NCBI GenBank assembly: GCA_964557545.1
Contig: CAZLAK010000002.1
Location: 1-64,000 of the forward strand
Length of the DNA stretch: 64,000 nucleotides
Source: CAZLAK01 sp964557545
GTDB lineage: Bacteria; Bacillota; Desulfotomaculia; Desulfotomaculales; Pelotomaculaceae
Direction: 5' to 3'
Below are positions 51,201 through 59,261 of the stretch, one piece after another; the stretch's first letter is position 1; each line of letters starts with the position of its first letter. The notes beneath the pieces are model-generated. The model saw nothing but the letters and a program-made list of their open reading frames with translations, did not search any database and was not told where the DNA came from. Both the position numbers and the translations under genes were made by a program.

Positions 51201-52838
51201 CTACTGAACAAAGCTCATTTTATTGATAGGTGCGGGCACACCGCTGGCTATGCCCTGGTACGTGCTGTATATGTTCACCAAGCCGTTGTGAGCATAGTAC
51301 CAGTTCGGGTAGTAAAGCGGTATGGCAGGTAATTCGCTGGCATATACCTCCTGGATTTTGTAAATGAGCTCCCGGCGCTTTTCTACATTGCTTTCGGACA
51401 CCTGCAGCTTTAACAGGCTGTTCAAAAGGGCGTTTTGCGTGTAGCGGGCGCTTAAAAAGCTATTGCCTCCGATAATCCTGGAAAGGCCGTCCGGGTCGCT
51501 GCCCATTCCTCCGTGGCCGCTCAAGGCCAGGTCAAACTTCCACTCGTTAACCCGGCTGTCCAGAGACTTTGATTCTAAACTGCGCGCGTTAATTTTAATG
51601 CCTGCTTCTTCCAGCTGTTTTTTGATATACTCTGCTTCCCGCTCACCGGGAAATCCGGGCACTCCCGAACTGCCGGCACTGACCAAGAGCTCAAGCTCGA
51701 GCTGCTTTCCGTTCTTTTCGTAAAAACCGCTGCTGTTCTTGCTGTAGCCCAAACCGCTTAAAATTTCGTCTACCTTTTTGAGGTCGCGCTCTGCGCTGCC
51801 GGCTACTTTGTCATTACACCATGGGCTGTCCGGCGGCACGAGCCCCGGCGAACCCGGGAGGGCAAAGCCTCGCTGGGCCACCTGCACCAGCCCGTTTAAG
51901 TCAATGGCGTAAAGGAGGGCAAGGCGGAAGGCGGCGGAGTTTGCGGGCTCCTTCTGGTGGTTGATCATCAGCTTAGCCAGCCAGTCGTGCTTTAAAGCCA
52001 GGACTTTGAAACCCCAGCCCTCCACTTCGGCGGCCATCTCGGCCGGCACCTGGGCCAAGTCCACTTGTCCCTGCTTTAGGGCAAAGGCAGACATTTCCGG
52101 TCCGAGCTTAACAAATTTTATCTTCTTAACTCGCGGCGCCCCGCGGTAGTAATTCTCGTTGGCTTCATACAGGTAAGTGCCCTGTTCGCGGCTGTAATCG
52201 GCTAACCTGTACGGCCCGGAGCCCACCAGTGCCTCCGGTGCCTTAAAATCGGCCGGGTTTTCTACATTACGCCAGATGTGCTCCGGCAGGATGAGCACGT
52301 TGCCGGCAACAAAATCTAAAAAGGGAGCGTAGGGCCTGTTCAGGTAGATCACAACGGTATAATCGTCAGCGGCTTCGGCGCGGTCCACCACACTTATATC
52401 AAACCAGGAGTGCGGGTGATCCTTTAAGTACTGAAAAGTAAAGACTACGTCTTTGGCCGTAAGCTCACGGCCGTCGTGCCAGCGGACACCACGGTGCAGT
52501 TGAAAAGTGTAGGCCATCTTATCACGGTCGTATTCCCAGGAATCGGCCAGGGCGGGAATGTAACCGCTGGCATCCTTCCAGACCAGAGTGTCGAATATTA
52601 AACTGGCCCGCAGGTATCCTGGACCGCGCGGGTAAAAGCTGTAGGGCGAGGGGAATCCCCAGTCGCCGGTAGGGTCGGCAATGGTGTAGAGGGCTACCTC
52701 TTGAGCTGTTCCCCCTTTACCGGCCGTGCTGCCCGCTTTGCTGCAGCCCGTTAAAAGCAATGCACCGCACGAAAAACACAGAACGAGGAGTAAAAAAATT
52801 TTAAATTTTTTTGCACTTAAAAACGCCTGCACGTTCAA
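51201..52838 (-). CDS. Family 5 substrate-binding lipoprotein of the importer
   Basis: A 545-residue SBP_bac_5 protein (DppA/NikA/OppA family). The signal peptide ends at LLLTGCSKAG (lipobox). Internal pattern YTFQLHRGVRWHDGRELTAKD is typical. Ligands of this family range from peptides to nickel and metallophores. The neighbours (SAM methyltransferase, FmdE, AOR) make a metal or metal-chelate likely, but that is inference. Confidence 0.9.
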   Translation of the reverse strand: MNVQAFLSAKKFKIFLLLVLCFSCGALLLTGCSKAGSTAGKGGTAQEVALYTIADPTGDWGFPSPYSFYPRGPGYLRASLIFDTLVWKDASGYIPALADSWEYDRDKMAYTFQLHRGVRWHDGRELTAKDVVFTFQYLKDHPHSWFDISVVDRAEAADDYTVVIYLNRPYAPFLDFVAGNVLILPEHIWRNVENPADFKAPEALVGSGPYRLADYSREQGTYLYEANENYYRGAPRVKKIKFVKLGPEMSAFALKQGQVDLAQVPAEMAAEVEGWGFKVLALKHDWLAKLMINHQKEPANSAAFRLALLYAIDLNGLVQVAQRGFALPGSPGLVPPDSPWCNDKVAGSAERDLKKVDEILSGLGYSKNSSGFYEKNGKQLELELLVSAGSSGVPGFPGEREAEYIKKQLEEAGIKINARSLESKSLDSRVNEWKFDLALSGHGGMGSDPDGLSRIIGGNSFLSARYTQNALLNSLLKLQVSESNVEKRRELIYKIQEVYASELPAIPLYYPNWYYAHNGLVNIYSTYQGIASGVPAPINKMSFVQ

Positions 52839-52869
52839 ATGAAGCCCTCCTTGTGGTAAAATATAGCCG

Positions 52870-53532
52870 TTAAGAGATCTGTTTCCTGGCTACTACCCTG
52901 TAGTCGCTTTCACTATCAACAATTTTCACAACTTCAAAGCCAATTTCTTCCGCCAATTTCCCCAGTTCTTCCCCCGGCATTAAAAGGTCATGGCGCAAAA
53001 CATCAAACTCAGAAGAGAGGTGAATTTTATTAACTGTATTTCTGCCGGCAAAATGATTAATTATCACCATTCCCCCGGGGGTTAAAACCCTAAAAAAGTT
53101 CTCTAAAACTGTAAACGGCGCTTTAAAATGGGGAAAGGCATTGTGACATATAACACGGTCTACACTCGCACAATCGATGGGCAGGCGGTGGACGTCGGCG
53201 TGGAGCAGGACGAGCACTTGACCGTTTTTGTTGGTGTAACTCCAGTATGGCCCTTTTGTAAAGCCGCCCGCAAGCTTTTTTTCCAGCACTTGGAGCATTT
53301 TTTTGGATATATCGCAGGCTATCCAAGATGCGCAGCCGGCAGCAAAACCCTCTGCGAGCAAAATACCGGTCCCCGTCCCGGCATCCAGCACCCTTTTACC
53401 GTAAACGTCCGCTTCCATAATTAGATCCTTTATTTTAAAGGCAGGAACCTGCGGTCCTTCTGTATCCCATTTATCTGCCATTAAGTCAAAAATCTTTTCC
53501 TTTTCAATAACTTCTATATCCGGGCATAACAA
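52870..53532 (-). CDS. Class I SAM-dependent methyltransferase
   Basis: A 220-residue Rossmann methyltransferase with the SAM motif VLDAGTGTGILLAEG (near 49) and a DVHRLPIDCASVDRVICHN motif IV region. It opens the importer operon, 31 bases before the binding protein. The substrate is unknown; because it heads a transport operon it might build or modify the transported metallophore. A weak sigma-54-like element (TGGCAC-N5-TTGTT, 53663-53678 region) lies upstream. Confidence 0.85.
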   Translation of the reverse strand: MLCPDIEVIEKEKIFDLMADKWDTEGPQVPAFKIKDLIMEADVYGKRVLDAGTGTGILLAEGFAAGCASWIACDISKKMLQVLEKKLAGGFTKGPYWSYTNKNGQVLVLLHADVHRLPIDCASVDRVICHNAFPHFKAPFTVLENFFRVLTPGGMVIINHFAGRNTVNKIHLSSEFDVLRHDLLMPGEELGKLAEEIGFEVVKIVDSESDYRVVARKQIS

Positions 53533-53652
53533 GGCATTGGCCCCCTTTTTCTTTAATTATTTGCTAAACTAAAATATACAAAAACGGGGCCAGCTTAAAT
53601 TTAAAGTTAAATTGAAGCAGTGTTTTTAAAAATGGCCATCAAATGTACTTTT

Positions 53653-53708
53653 TTGAAACAAATATTGTGCCAATATGAAAACCTGTTTTTCTCAAATTGA
53701 AACAAATA
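53653..53708 (+). promoter_or_regulatory. Direct repeats upstream of AOR, candidate UAS
   Basis: TTGAAACAAATA occurs twice (53653-53664 and 53697-53708), 44 bases apart, i.e. about four helical turns, on the same face of DNA. They lie about 100-145 bases before the predicted AOR start, the usual place of sigma-54 enhancers. A near copy of the second one is in the leader of the DUF362 operon (63692-63703). Confidence 0.5.
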
Positions 53709-53772
53709 AAAATATAGCTTTTTTTCTTAATAAAAATCAACGCAAATCCAAGCTTTCGGACATTTAATTAGT

Positions 53773-53788
53773 TGGTACATGAATTGCA
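53773..53788 (+). promoter_or_regulatory. Sigma-54 promoter of the AOR gene
   Basis: TGGTAC-ATGAA-TTGCA, a -24/-12 element with the invariant GG and GC correctly spaced. The start would be near 53800, with a 130-base leader. Confidence 0.75.
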
Positions 53789-53928
53789 TAAACTTAAAAT
53801 GAAACTTTTACCGGCAAACTTTAAAAGATAATTAAAATTGTAAGGCAGGTGATAAAAAATAATTTATTGAAAAAACAAAATTTGCAACAAATCTCATTTT
53901 AGTTTATTTTTAAGGAGGTAAAGTATTA

Positions 53929-55653
53929 ATGAGCATCATCCGTGTGGACTTAAAAACCAAAAAAGTCACCTACGATGCAGTGCCCCAAGAGTACGCCCTT
54001 TTAGGCGGGCGCGGCCTCACTTCCGCCATCGTGGCCAAGGAAGTAAAACCGACCTGCCACCCGCTGGGCAAGAACAACAAGCTCGTTTTTGCCCCCGGAC
54101 TTCTCTCCGGCACCACTGCTCCTAACTCCGGCCGCATTTCGGTTGGCGCCAAGAGCCCGCTGACCGGCACCATCAAGGAGAGCAACGCCGGCGGCACTTT
54201 CTCCCAAAAGATGGCCCGCCTGGGCATTAAGGCCCTGGTGCTGGAGGGCATTCCCGATGAGGACCAGTTCTTTGTGGTCAAAGTGACTGCCCAGGGTACA
54301 ACTGTCGAGCCTGCTCCGGCTGAAGTCATAGGCAAGGGCAACTACGAGGCCGTGAAGATCTTGAGCGAAAAGTACGGAAAGGACGTAGCCATTGCCATTA
54401 TTGGTCCGGCCGGCGAGATGAGGCTGGCAGCGGCCAACGTATCCTTTAAGGACCCGGACGGCAACCTGCGCAGCGCCGGCCGCGGGGGCCTGGGTGCAGT
54501 TATGGGTTCCAAGAAGGTTAAAGCCGTCGTGCTAGATGATGCGGGCGGCCCGGGAGTGAAAGTAGCCGACCCCGAAGCTTTCCGGGCAGCTGCTAAGAGA
54601 TTTGCCAAAGCCCTGCAGGATCACCCGGTTACCAGCCAGGGCCTGACCCGGTACGGCACCAACGTGTTGGTCAATATTCTCAACGAGGCCGGCGGCCTGC
54701 CCACCCAAAACTTCCGCCGCGGCCGCAACGAGTGGGCCAACGATATCAGTGGCGAAACGATGACCGCCATCATGGAGGAGCGGGGCGGCAAGCCGACTCA
54801 CGGCTGCCATGCCGGCTGCATCATCCGCTGCTCCCAGCACTACGTGGACAAGGAAGGCAAGTACATCACATCCGGTTTTGAGTACGAGACCATTTGGGGC
54901 TTGGGTGCCGACGCCTGCATTAAGAACCTGGACGACATCGCCTACATCGACAGGGCTATGGACGACGTCGGCGTGGACAGCATTGAGACGGCTGTAACCA
55001 TTGCCGTGGCCATGGACGCCGGTGTAATCCCCTGGGGCGACGGCAAGGCAGCCCTCGACCTGGTGAAGCAGATCGGCCAGGGTACACCGCTGGGCCGCAT
55101 TATCGGCAGCGGAGCTGCGGTAACCGGCAAGTGTTTTGGAATGACCAGAGTGCCGGTAGTAAAAAACCAGGCCATCCCCGCTTACGACCCGCGTGCCGTC
55201 AAGGGTGTGGGTTTGACTTACGCCACCAGCCCGATGGGTGCCGACCACACTGCAGGCTACGCTGTAGCCACCAACATCCTCAAAGTAGGCGGTTTTGTCG
55301 AACCCTTGCAAAAGGCCGGGCAGGCTGAACTGTCCCGCAACCTGCAAATTGCCACTGCTGCCGTGGACAGCACGGGTATGTGCCTGTTCATCGCCTTTGC
55401 CATACTGGACATTCCGGACGGCTTCCAGGCGTTAATTGATATGATCAACGCTCAATTTGGAACCAAACTCACTGCCGACGATGTGGCCGAACTCGGAAAA
55501 TCCATCTTGAAGACCGAACGCGGCTTCAACGAAAAAGCGGGCTTTACCAAGGCTCACGACCGCCTGCCCGAATTCTTCGAGGAAGAGTGCCCGCCGCATA
55601 ACACTACCTGGGACTTCACCGACGAGGAAATCGACGAGGTTTTCAATTTCTAG
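53929..55653 (+). CDS. aor: Aldehyde ferredoxin oxidoreductase (tungsten type)
   Basis: Oxidises aldehydes to acids with ferredoxin, or the reverse, using a tungsten bis-pterin and a 4Fe-4S cluster. The 574 residues show the AOR N-terminal domain (LLGGRGLTSAIVAKE, FAPGLLSGT, GRISVGAKSPLTGT) and the cluster cysteines GCHAGCIIRC around 290-300, with a further Cys in ADACIKNLDD. It is slightly shorter than typical AOR (about 605), so a particular subfamily is likely. ATG after AAGGAGG. It stands alone between a sigma-54 promoter and a strong terminator. Confidence 0.93.
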   Translation: MSIIRVDLKTKKVTYDAVPQEYALLGGRGLTSAIVAKEVKPTCHPLGKNNKLVFAPGLLSGTTAPNSGRISVGAKSPLTGTIKESNAGGTFSQKMARLGIKALVLEGIPDEDQFFVVKVTAQGTTVEPAPAEVIGKGNYEAVKILSEKYGKDVAIAIIGPAGEMRLAAANVSFKDPDGNLRSAGRGGLGAVMGSKKVKAVVLDDAGGPGVKVADPEAFRAAAKRFAKALQDHPVTSQGLTRYGTNVLVNILNEAGGLPTQNFRRGRNEWANDISGETMTAIMEERGGKPTHGCHAGCIIRCSQHYVDKEGKYITSGFEYETIWGLGADACIKNLDDIAYIDRAMDDVGVDSIETAVTIAVAMDAGVIPWGDGKAALDLVKQIGQGTPLGRIIGSGAAVTGKCFGMTRVPVVKNQAIPAYDPRAVKGVGLTYATSPMGADHTAGYAVATNILKVGGFVEPLQKAGQAELSRNLQIATAAVDSTGMCLFIAFAILDIPDGFQALIDMINAQFGTKLTADDVAELGKSILKTERGFNEKAGFTKAHDRLPEFFEEECPPHNTTWDFTDEEIDEVFNF

Positions 55654-55694
55654 TTCCCACAAGCAAGCAAGCGCCGGTAAACCTAATTAAATAA

Positions 55695-55728
55695 GGGCTG
55701 GGTAGTTGTTACCCAGCCCTTTTTTTTT
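55695..55728 (+). terminator. Terminator between AOR and the lar operon
   Basis: A 10-bp stem GGGCTGGGTA / TACCCAGCCC with a 5-base loop and nine T on the plus strand. On the minus strand it is followed by TTATTTAATT, so it may also end the convergent lar operon. Confidence 0.92.
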
Positions 55729-55771
55729 AAGCCGGCTGCCACCAGAGCCGTTATTTTACTCACTGTTTGCC

Positions 55772-56011
55772 TTATCCGCCGCCGACTGCCGGGAAGCAGG
55801 AGACCCTGTCCCCGTCTTTTAGCTGCCAGTCAAAAGGGCGGTGCATCCCGTTGACTAGCAGGGTGAAAATTTCCTCACGGGGTATGCCCAGAGAGTCTGC
55901 CAGCTCACCTGCCGTCGCACCTTCTTTTAATTCGACTTTTATTGGCTGCCCGAACTTGACACCGGGCAAAAATTTCTCTAAGCCCCCAAAAACCCTAACC
56001 TCCACCTGCAA
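55772..56011 (-). CDS. ThiS/MoaD-family sulfur carrier with GGG tail
   Basis: About 79 residues with the beta-grasp pattern (GGLEKFLPG, LADSLGIPREEIFTLLVNG) and ending FPAVGGG. The free Gly-Gly end can be adenylated and loaded with sulfur as a thiocarboxylate. The gene overlaps the end of larE, whose product inserts two sulfurs into the nickel-pincer cofactor, so a role as sulfur donor for LarE is a plausible inference. TTG 56011 is chosen by GGAGGT 7 bases ahead; the frame runs to 56020. No E1-like activating enzyme is adjacent. Confidence 0.8.
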   Translation of the reverse strand: MQVEVRVFGGLEKFLPGVKFGQPIKVELKEGATAGELADSLGIPREEIFTLLVNGMHRPFDWQLKDGDRVSCFPAVGGG

Positions 56012-56819
56012 CTGTCCCACCTCCTAGCACGGCGTTCATGCTCCCCGTCCTGTAGCCTTCGAGGTCAAGAGTTATATACTTATAGCCGGCACTCTTTAGT
56101 TCGCCCACAATTTCACTTGCCCCAGCTAAGACTTTGGCAAAATCTGAGGGCGCCACTTCCAGGCGGGCCAAATCCCCGTAGTGCCGCACCCTCACCTGTT
56201 CAATGCCCATTTTTTTGAGGAAATCCTCTGCCCTCATTACAACCCTGAGCCCCTCCCTGGTGATTGCAACCCCGTAGGGAAAGCGGGTAGCCAGGCAGGG
56301 ACTGGGCGGCTTGCCCGCCGTAGGCAGCTCAAGCCAGCGGGAAAGGGCGTAGACATCTTCCTTGGAAATGCCGGCCTCAACCAGGGGCGAGCGCACACCC
56401 AGTTCCCGGGCAGCAATTAAACCGGGACGGTAATCAGCAGTATCACCGGCATTGGTGCCGTCAACTACCCGGGTGTAACCTTGCGCTCGCGCCAGGCTGA
56501 CCAGGTTGGTGTACATATCTTTTTTGCAAAAGTAGCACCTTTTCGGTGGATTCTCTTTAAAGTACGGCTTTTCCAGGTCCGCCCCGGGCAAAATTACGTG
56601 CCTTACCCCCCAAGCTGCCGCCAGTGCAGCAGCGTCTTCAATCTCCCGGGGAAAGCTCAGCTCAGAACGAAAAGTGGCGGCCAGCACTTGTGTTCCCGCT
56701 TCAAGACAAGCTCGTAAAAGAAGGCTGCTGTCAGCTCCGCCCGAAAAGGCCAGCACCACCCTTTCCATCTTTCTCAGGGTAGCGGTTAATTCCCCCCACA
56801 TATCTTTAATCCTGCTCAT
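55995..56819 (-). CDS. larE: Nickel-pincer cofactor sulfur transferase LarE
   Basis: PP-loop sulfur transferase that adenylates and thiolates pyridinium dicarboxylate mononucleotide during NPN synthesis. About 274 residues; the PP loop SGGADSS is near residue 22. Three cysteines stand out: RCYFC (two, near 110) and PSPCLATRFPYG (near 175). The three-Cys set fits the [4Fe-4S]-dependent LarE type described for Thermotoga maritima, as opposed to the single sacrificial Cys of Lactobacillus. ATG 56819 is set by GGGG spacing; the frame extends to 56855. It overlaps larC and the ThiS gene. Confidence 0.9.
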   Translation of the reverse strand: MSRIKDMWGELTATLRKMERVVLAFSGGADSSLLLRACLEAGTQVLAATFRSELSFPREIEDAAALAAAWGVRHVILPGADLEKPYFKENPPKRCYFCKKDMYTNLVSLARAQGYTRVVDGTNAGDTADYRPGLIAARELGVRSPLVEAGISKEDVYALSRWLELPTAGKPPSPCLATRFPYGVAITREGLRVVMRAEDFLKKMGIEQVRVRHYGDLARLEVAPSDFAKVLAGASEIVGELKSAGYKYITLDLEGYRTGSMNAVLGGGTVAGGG

Positions 56820-57675
56820 TTTCCCCGGTCCGTTCCCCGCCGTCTGGCAGCGCACGCTGTCTTTCGTGCTCGCCGTCAGTGTGATGGTGGTGGTGATAGT
56901 GTCCGCCGCGGCCGCTCCCTAAGCGGCGGTTTTCAGTGCCATTAATACTGGCTGGCTCACCTACAATGAGCCTTAACAGGTTAGGTATTTTTTGCGCCGC
57001 CCTCTTGCCGGCACCGTAGCCGACTCTCTCTATCCTCATGGGGGGCAAGACATCCGCACCTTCAGCCAAGGTGGCTATCAGTGCTGCCCCCGTTGGGGTA
57101 ACCAGTTCATTCAATAGCTCAATTCCGTATACCCTAAGGCGCGAATCCTTTAAGATCTCTAGAGTTGCCGGCGCCGGCAGCGGCAAAACACCGTGGGCAC
57201 ACTCTACAAAACCCCTGCCCAGCGGCAGGGGGGAAGCGTAAACTTTTTCCACTTCCAAGTAGTGCAGTCCCAGCACAGTACCGACCACGTCCACAATGGC
57301 GTCTACAGCTCCGACCTCGTGAAAGTGCACCTTTTCTATGCCAGTGCCGTGCACAGCTGCCTCGGCTGACGCCAGGCGCTTAAAAACCGCCGTGCTCTTC
57401 GCCGCCACGTCCGCCGGCAGCGAACCCGCATTAATAATTTCCAGAATGTCACCTAAATGGCGGAAGGGCTGGTCATTTTCGTCAACTTCGACGTACACAT
57501 CGGCAGCGGCAATGCCACACCTCTGGACGTTTTCTACCCGCAAGCTGTAGCCTTTTAACGGCAACCCGGCCAGCCCCTCTTTAAGCCTTTCCAGAGACAC
57601 ACCGGCTGAAATCAGCGCCCCCAGGCACATGTCCCCGCTTATACCCGAAAAACAATCGAAGTAGGCGATTTTCAT
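56806..57675 (-). CDS. larC: Nickel insertion protein LarC, N-terminal (LarC1) part only
   Basis: About 289 residues starting MKIAYFDCFSGISGDMCLGA, the LarC signature. The N-terminal domain ends in GYGAGKR ... IPNLLRLIVGE near 240. A His-rich tail follows (GGHYHHHHHTDGEHE in the last 50 residues), suiting nickel binding. Full-length LarC (about 400 or more residues) continues into a CTP-binding LarC2 domain, which is absent here; larE follows immediately in an overlap of 14 bases. In Lactobacillus LarC1 and LarC2 are joined by programmed frameshifting, but no LarC2-like frame is found in this stretch. ATG 57675 rather than 57786. Confidence 0.88.
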   Translation of the reverse strand: MKIAYFDCFSGISGDMCLGALISAGVSLERLKEGLAGLPLKGYSLRVENVQRCGIAAADVYVEVDENDQPFRHLGDILEIINAGSLPADVAAKSTAVFKRLASAEAAVHGTGIEKVHFHEVGAVDAIVDVVGTVLGLHYLEVEKVYASPLPLGRGFVECAHGVLPLPAPATLEILKDSRLRVYGIELLNELVTPTGAALIATLAEGADVLPPMRIERVGYGAGKRAAQKIPNLLRLIVGEPASINGTENRRLGSGRGGHYHHHHHTDGEHERQRALPDGGERTGENEQD

Positions 57676-58436
57676 GCTCTCTTCCTCTCCAATAGACTGG
57701 TTATGGCATTGGCCAGGGCGCCGGCACCAAAACCGTTGTCGATATTCACCACACCAACACCGGATGCGCAGCTGTTCAACATGCACAAGAGTGCCGAAAG
57801 GCCCCCAAAGTTAGCCCCGTAACCCACACTGGTAGGAACGGCAATAACCGGCTGCTCGGCCAGGCCGCCTACCACGCTGGCCAGCGCGCCCTCCATGCCG
57901 GCGACGACGATGATCACGTCGGCCCATCGGATCAGGTCCAGCTTGCTCAAGAGCCGGTGGATACCGGCCACACCTACGTCATAAGCCCGGCGGACCTCGT
58001 TGCCCATCACTTCTGCTGTTATCGCCGCCTCCTCGGCTACCGGCATATCAGTTGTTCCGGCAGTCATCACCAGCACACGGCCTTTTAGGCGCGGGGGCTC
58101 TCCCCTCTGCACGTATATGGTTCTCGCCACTTCGTTGTACACAGCGTCCGGGTAAATTTCTAAAACCTTCTTGTAGGCGCTGGCCGATGCCCGGGTACCC
58201 AGAACACTCCGCTCGCCGTTGCCGATGGCTTTAAAAATTTGGGCCACTTGTTCGTCGGTTTTTCCCTGACAAAAAACCACCTCGGGAAAACCCTTGCGCA
58301 GTCCCCGGTGGTGATCCAGCACGGCAAAGCCGAGATCTTCAAACGGCAAGCTTTTTAGCCGGCTGACGGCATCGTCTAAACTTATTTTATTGTTCTTCAC
58401 ATCTTCCAGCAACCGGCGAAGTTCAGTGGCCACCAT
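57672..58436 (-). CDS. larB: NPN biosynthesis carboxylase/hydrolase LarB
   Basis: First NPN enzyme: carboxylates and hydrolyses nicotinic acid adenine dinucleotide. About 254 residues with the LarB/PurE-like core RVLVMTAGTTDMPVAEEAA and VVAGMEGALASVVGGL, ending in a glycine-rich NIDNGFGAGALAN. ATG 58436 (M at codon 20 of the open frame) fits the family length and GAGAGGATG spacing. It overlaps larC by 4 bases. Confidence 0.92.
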   Translation of the reverse strand: MVATELRRLLEDVKNNKISLDDAVSRLKSLPFEDLGFAVLDHHRGLRKGFPEVVFCQGKTDEQVAQIFKAIGNGERSVLGTRASASAYKKVLEIYPDAVYNEVARTIYVQRGEPPRLKGRVLVMTAGTTDMPVAEEAAITAEVMGNEVRRAYDVGVAGIHRLLSKLDLIRWADVIIVVAGMEGALASVVGGLAEQPVIAVPTSVGYGANFGGLSALLCMLNSCASGVGVVNIDNGFGAGALANAITSLLERKRA

Positions 58437-58462
58437 GAAAAATACATCCTCTCTACAGGTTA

Positions 58463-58801
58463 TTAGCTGCCGCTGGCTATCCGGTTTAAACAACCGGCAA
58501 TTTCCTTGAGGTCTTCGTATACTGCCGAAACTCCATACTCGTCTATCTGGTAGTCAATTTCCCGCCTCAAGCTGTCCAGCATTTGCAGCACGTTTAAGTG
58601 CACGGCGTACTGCTCATCGGAAGTAAACGCCGGCCAGTACTCCGTCAGCAGGTTATCGATTCCTAAACCGGATAATATTTCCTGCAGTTCTTCTCTCGTA
58701 ATTCTGGCCGTAAGGAACCGCTGGATAGCCTCCAGCGCTTCCTTACCGGCATAGAGCACGGCGGCGTCTACTTCACACCGGCTCGCAACTGAATGTGCCA
58801 A
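58463..58801 (-). CDS. Hypothetical helical protein in the lar operon, 112 aa
   Basis: No family recognised. Predominantly helical and acidic, with repeated ILSGLGIDNLL and LQMLDSLRREIDYQIDEYG heptad-like segments. TTG 58801 has AAGGAGG 9 bases upstream. It lies 26 bases before larB and 45 bases after the next small gene, so it is part of the operon. A partner of NPN assembly or of a DUF362 protein is possible, but unproven. Confidence 0.65.
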   Translation of the reverse strand: MAHSVASRCEVDAAVLYAGKEALEAIQRFLTARITREELQEILSGLGIDNLLTEYWPAFTSDEQYAVHLNVLQMLDSLRREIDYQIDEYGVSAVYEDLKEIAGCLNRIASGS

Positions 58802-58846
58802 TGACCTCACCCTCCTTATGCCGAAGGTGACAAACGGCTAAAAGCT

Positions 58847-59149
58847 TTAAGTCATGCGGATAACCATAGTTCTCACTTTTTCCACGAGGAAAGCCACGTC
58901 TTGCTCTAAGGCAGCAATTTTTTCTTCGTCATTAGGGTTGTTCTTCAGTGCTTCGCTGTTAGCCACGGTCACTTCGGTGACTTTTTCCGCTTTTTGGGTG
59001 CGCATAAATGTCTTGTTGTCTTTAATGGGATCTAAATCGGCAATGATTTTTTCAATCCTCGCCTTGTTTTCTCCTTCTGCCTTGGCTAAAGCCTCTCTCA
59101 AATTTTCCAGCGTCTTTGCAGCATTTTCGTGTGCAGGATAACCAGCCAT
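58847..59149 (-). CDS. Hypothetical coiled-coil protein in the lar operon, 100 aa
   Basis: No family recognised. Long charged helices (TLENLREALAKAEGENKARIE, later EEKIAALEQDVAFLVEKV) predict a coiled coil; no cysteines. ATG with AGGAGG about 9 bases ahead. Sits downstream of an internal promoter (59233-59261) and ahead of the other small gene. Confidence 0.65.
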   Translation of the reverse strand: MAGYPAHENAAKTLENLREALAKAEGENKARIEKIIADLDPIKDNKTFMRTQKAEKVTEVTVANSEALKNNPNDEEKIAALEQDVAFLVEKVRTMVIRMT

Positions 59150-59232
59150 TTTAAAAGCCTCCTCCGTTAAAAAAATTTGATTGTAGTATTTGTAAATTAT
59201 TTTTAAATAAATTGGTGCACCGGGTTAAAGCT

Positions 59233-59261
59233 AATAAAAGCTAATAAAATTATTGTGTCAA
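59233..59261 (-). promoter_or_regulatory. Internal promoter for the lar half of the operon
   Basis: TTGACA, a 17-base spacer and TTTATT on the minus strand, partly touching the stop of the epimerase gene. It could allow the lar genes to be expressed without the sigma-54 promoter. Confidence 0.45.

Noticed and set aside
53663..53678. Sigma-54 promoter of the methyltransferase gene
   Set aside because: TGGCAC-N5-TTGTT has the -24 part, but the essential GC of the -12 part is GT, and it overlaps a TTGAAACAAA box.
56806..56860. Programmed frameshift from larC into a LarC2 domain
   Set aside because: The frames after the larC stop are larE and short open stretches; no LarC2-like sequence is seen.
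57675..57786. Longer LarC starting at 57786
   Set aside because: The added 37 residues overlap larB in another frame and lack similarity to LarC; the family begins at MKIAYFDCFSG.
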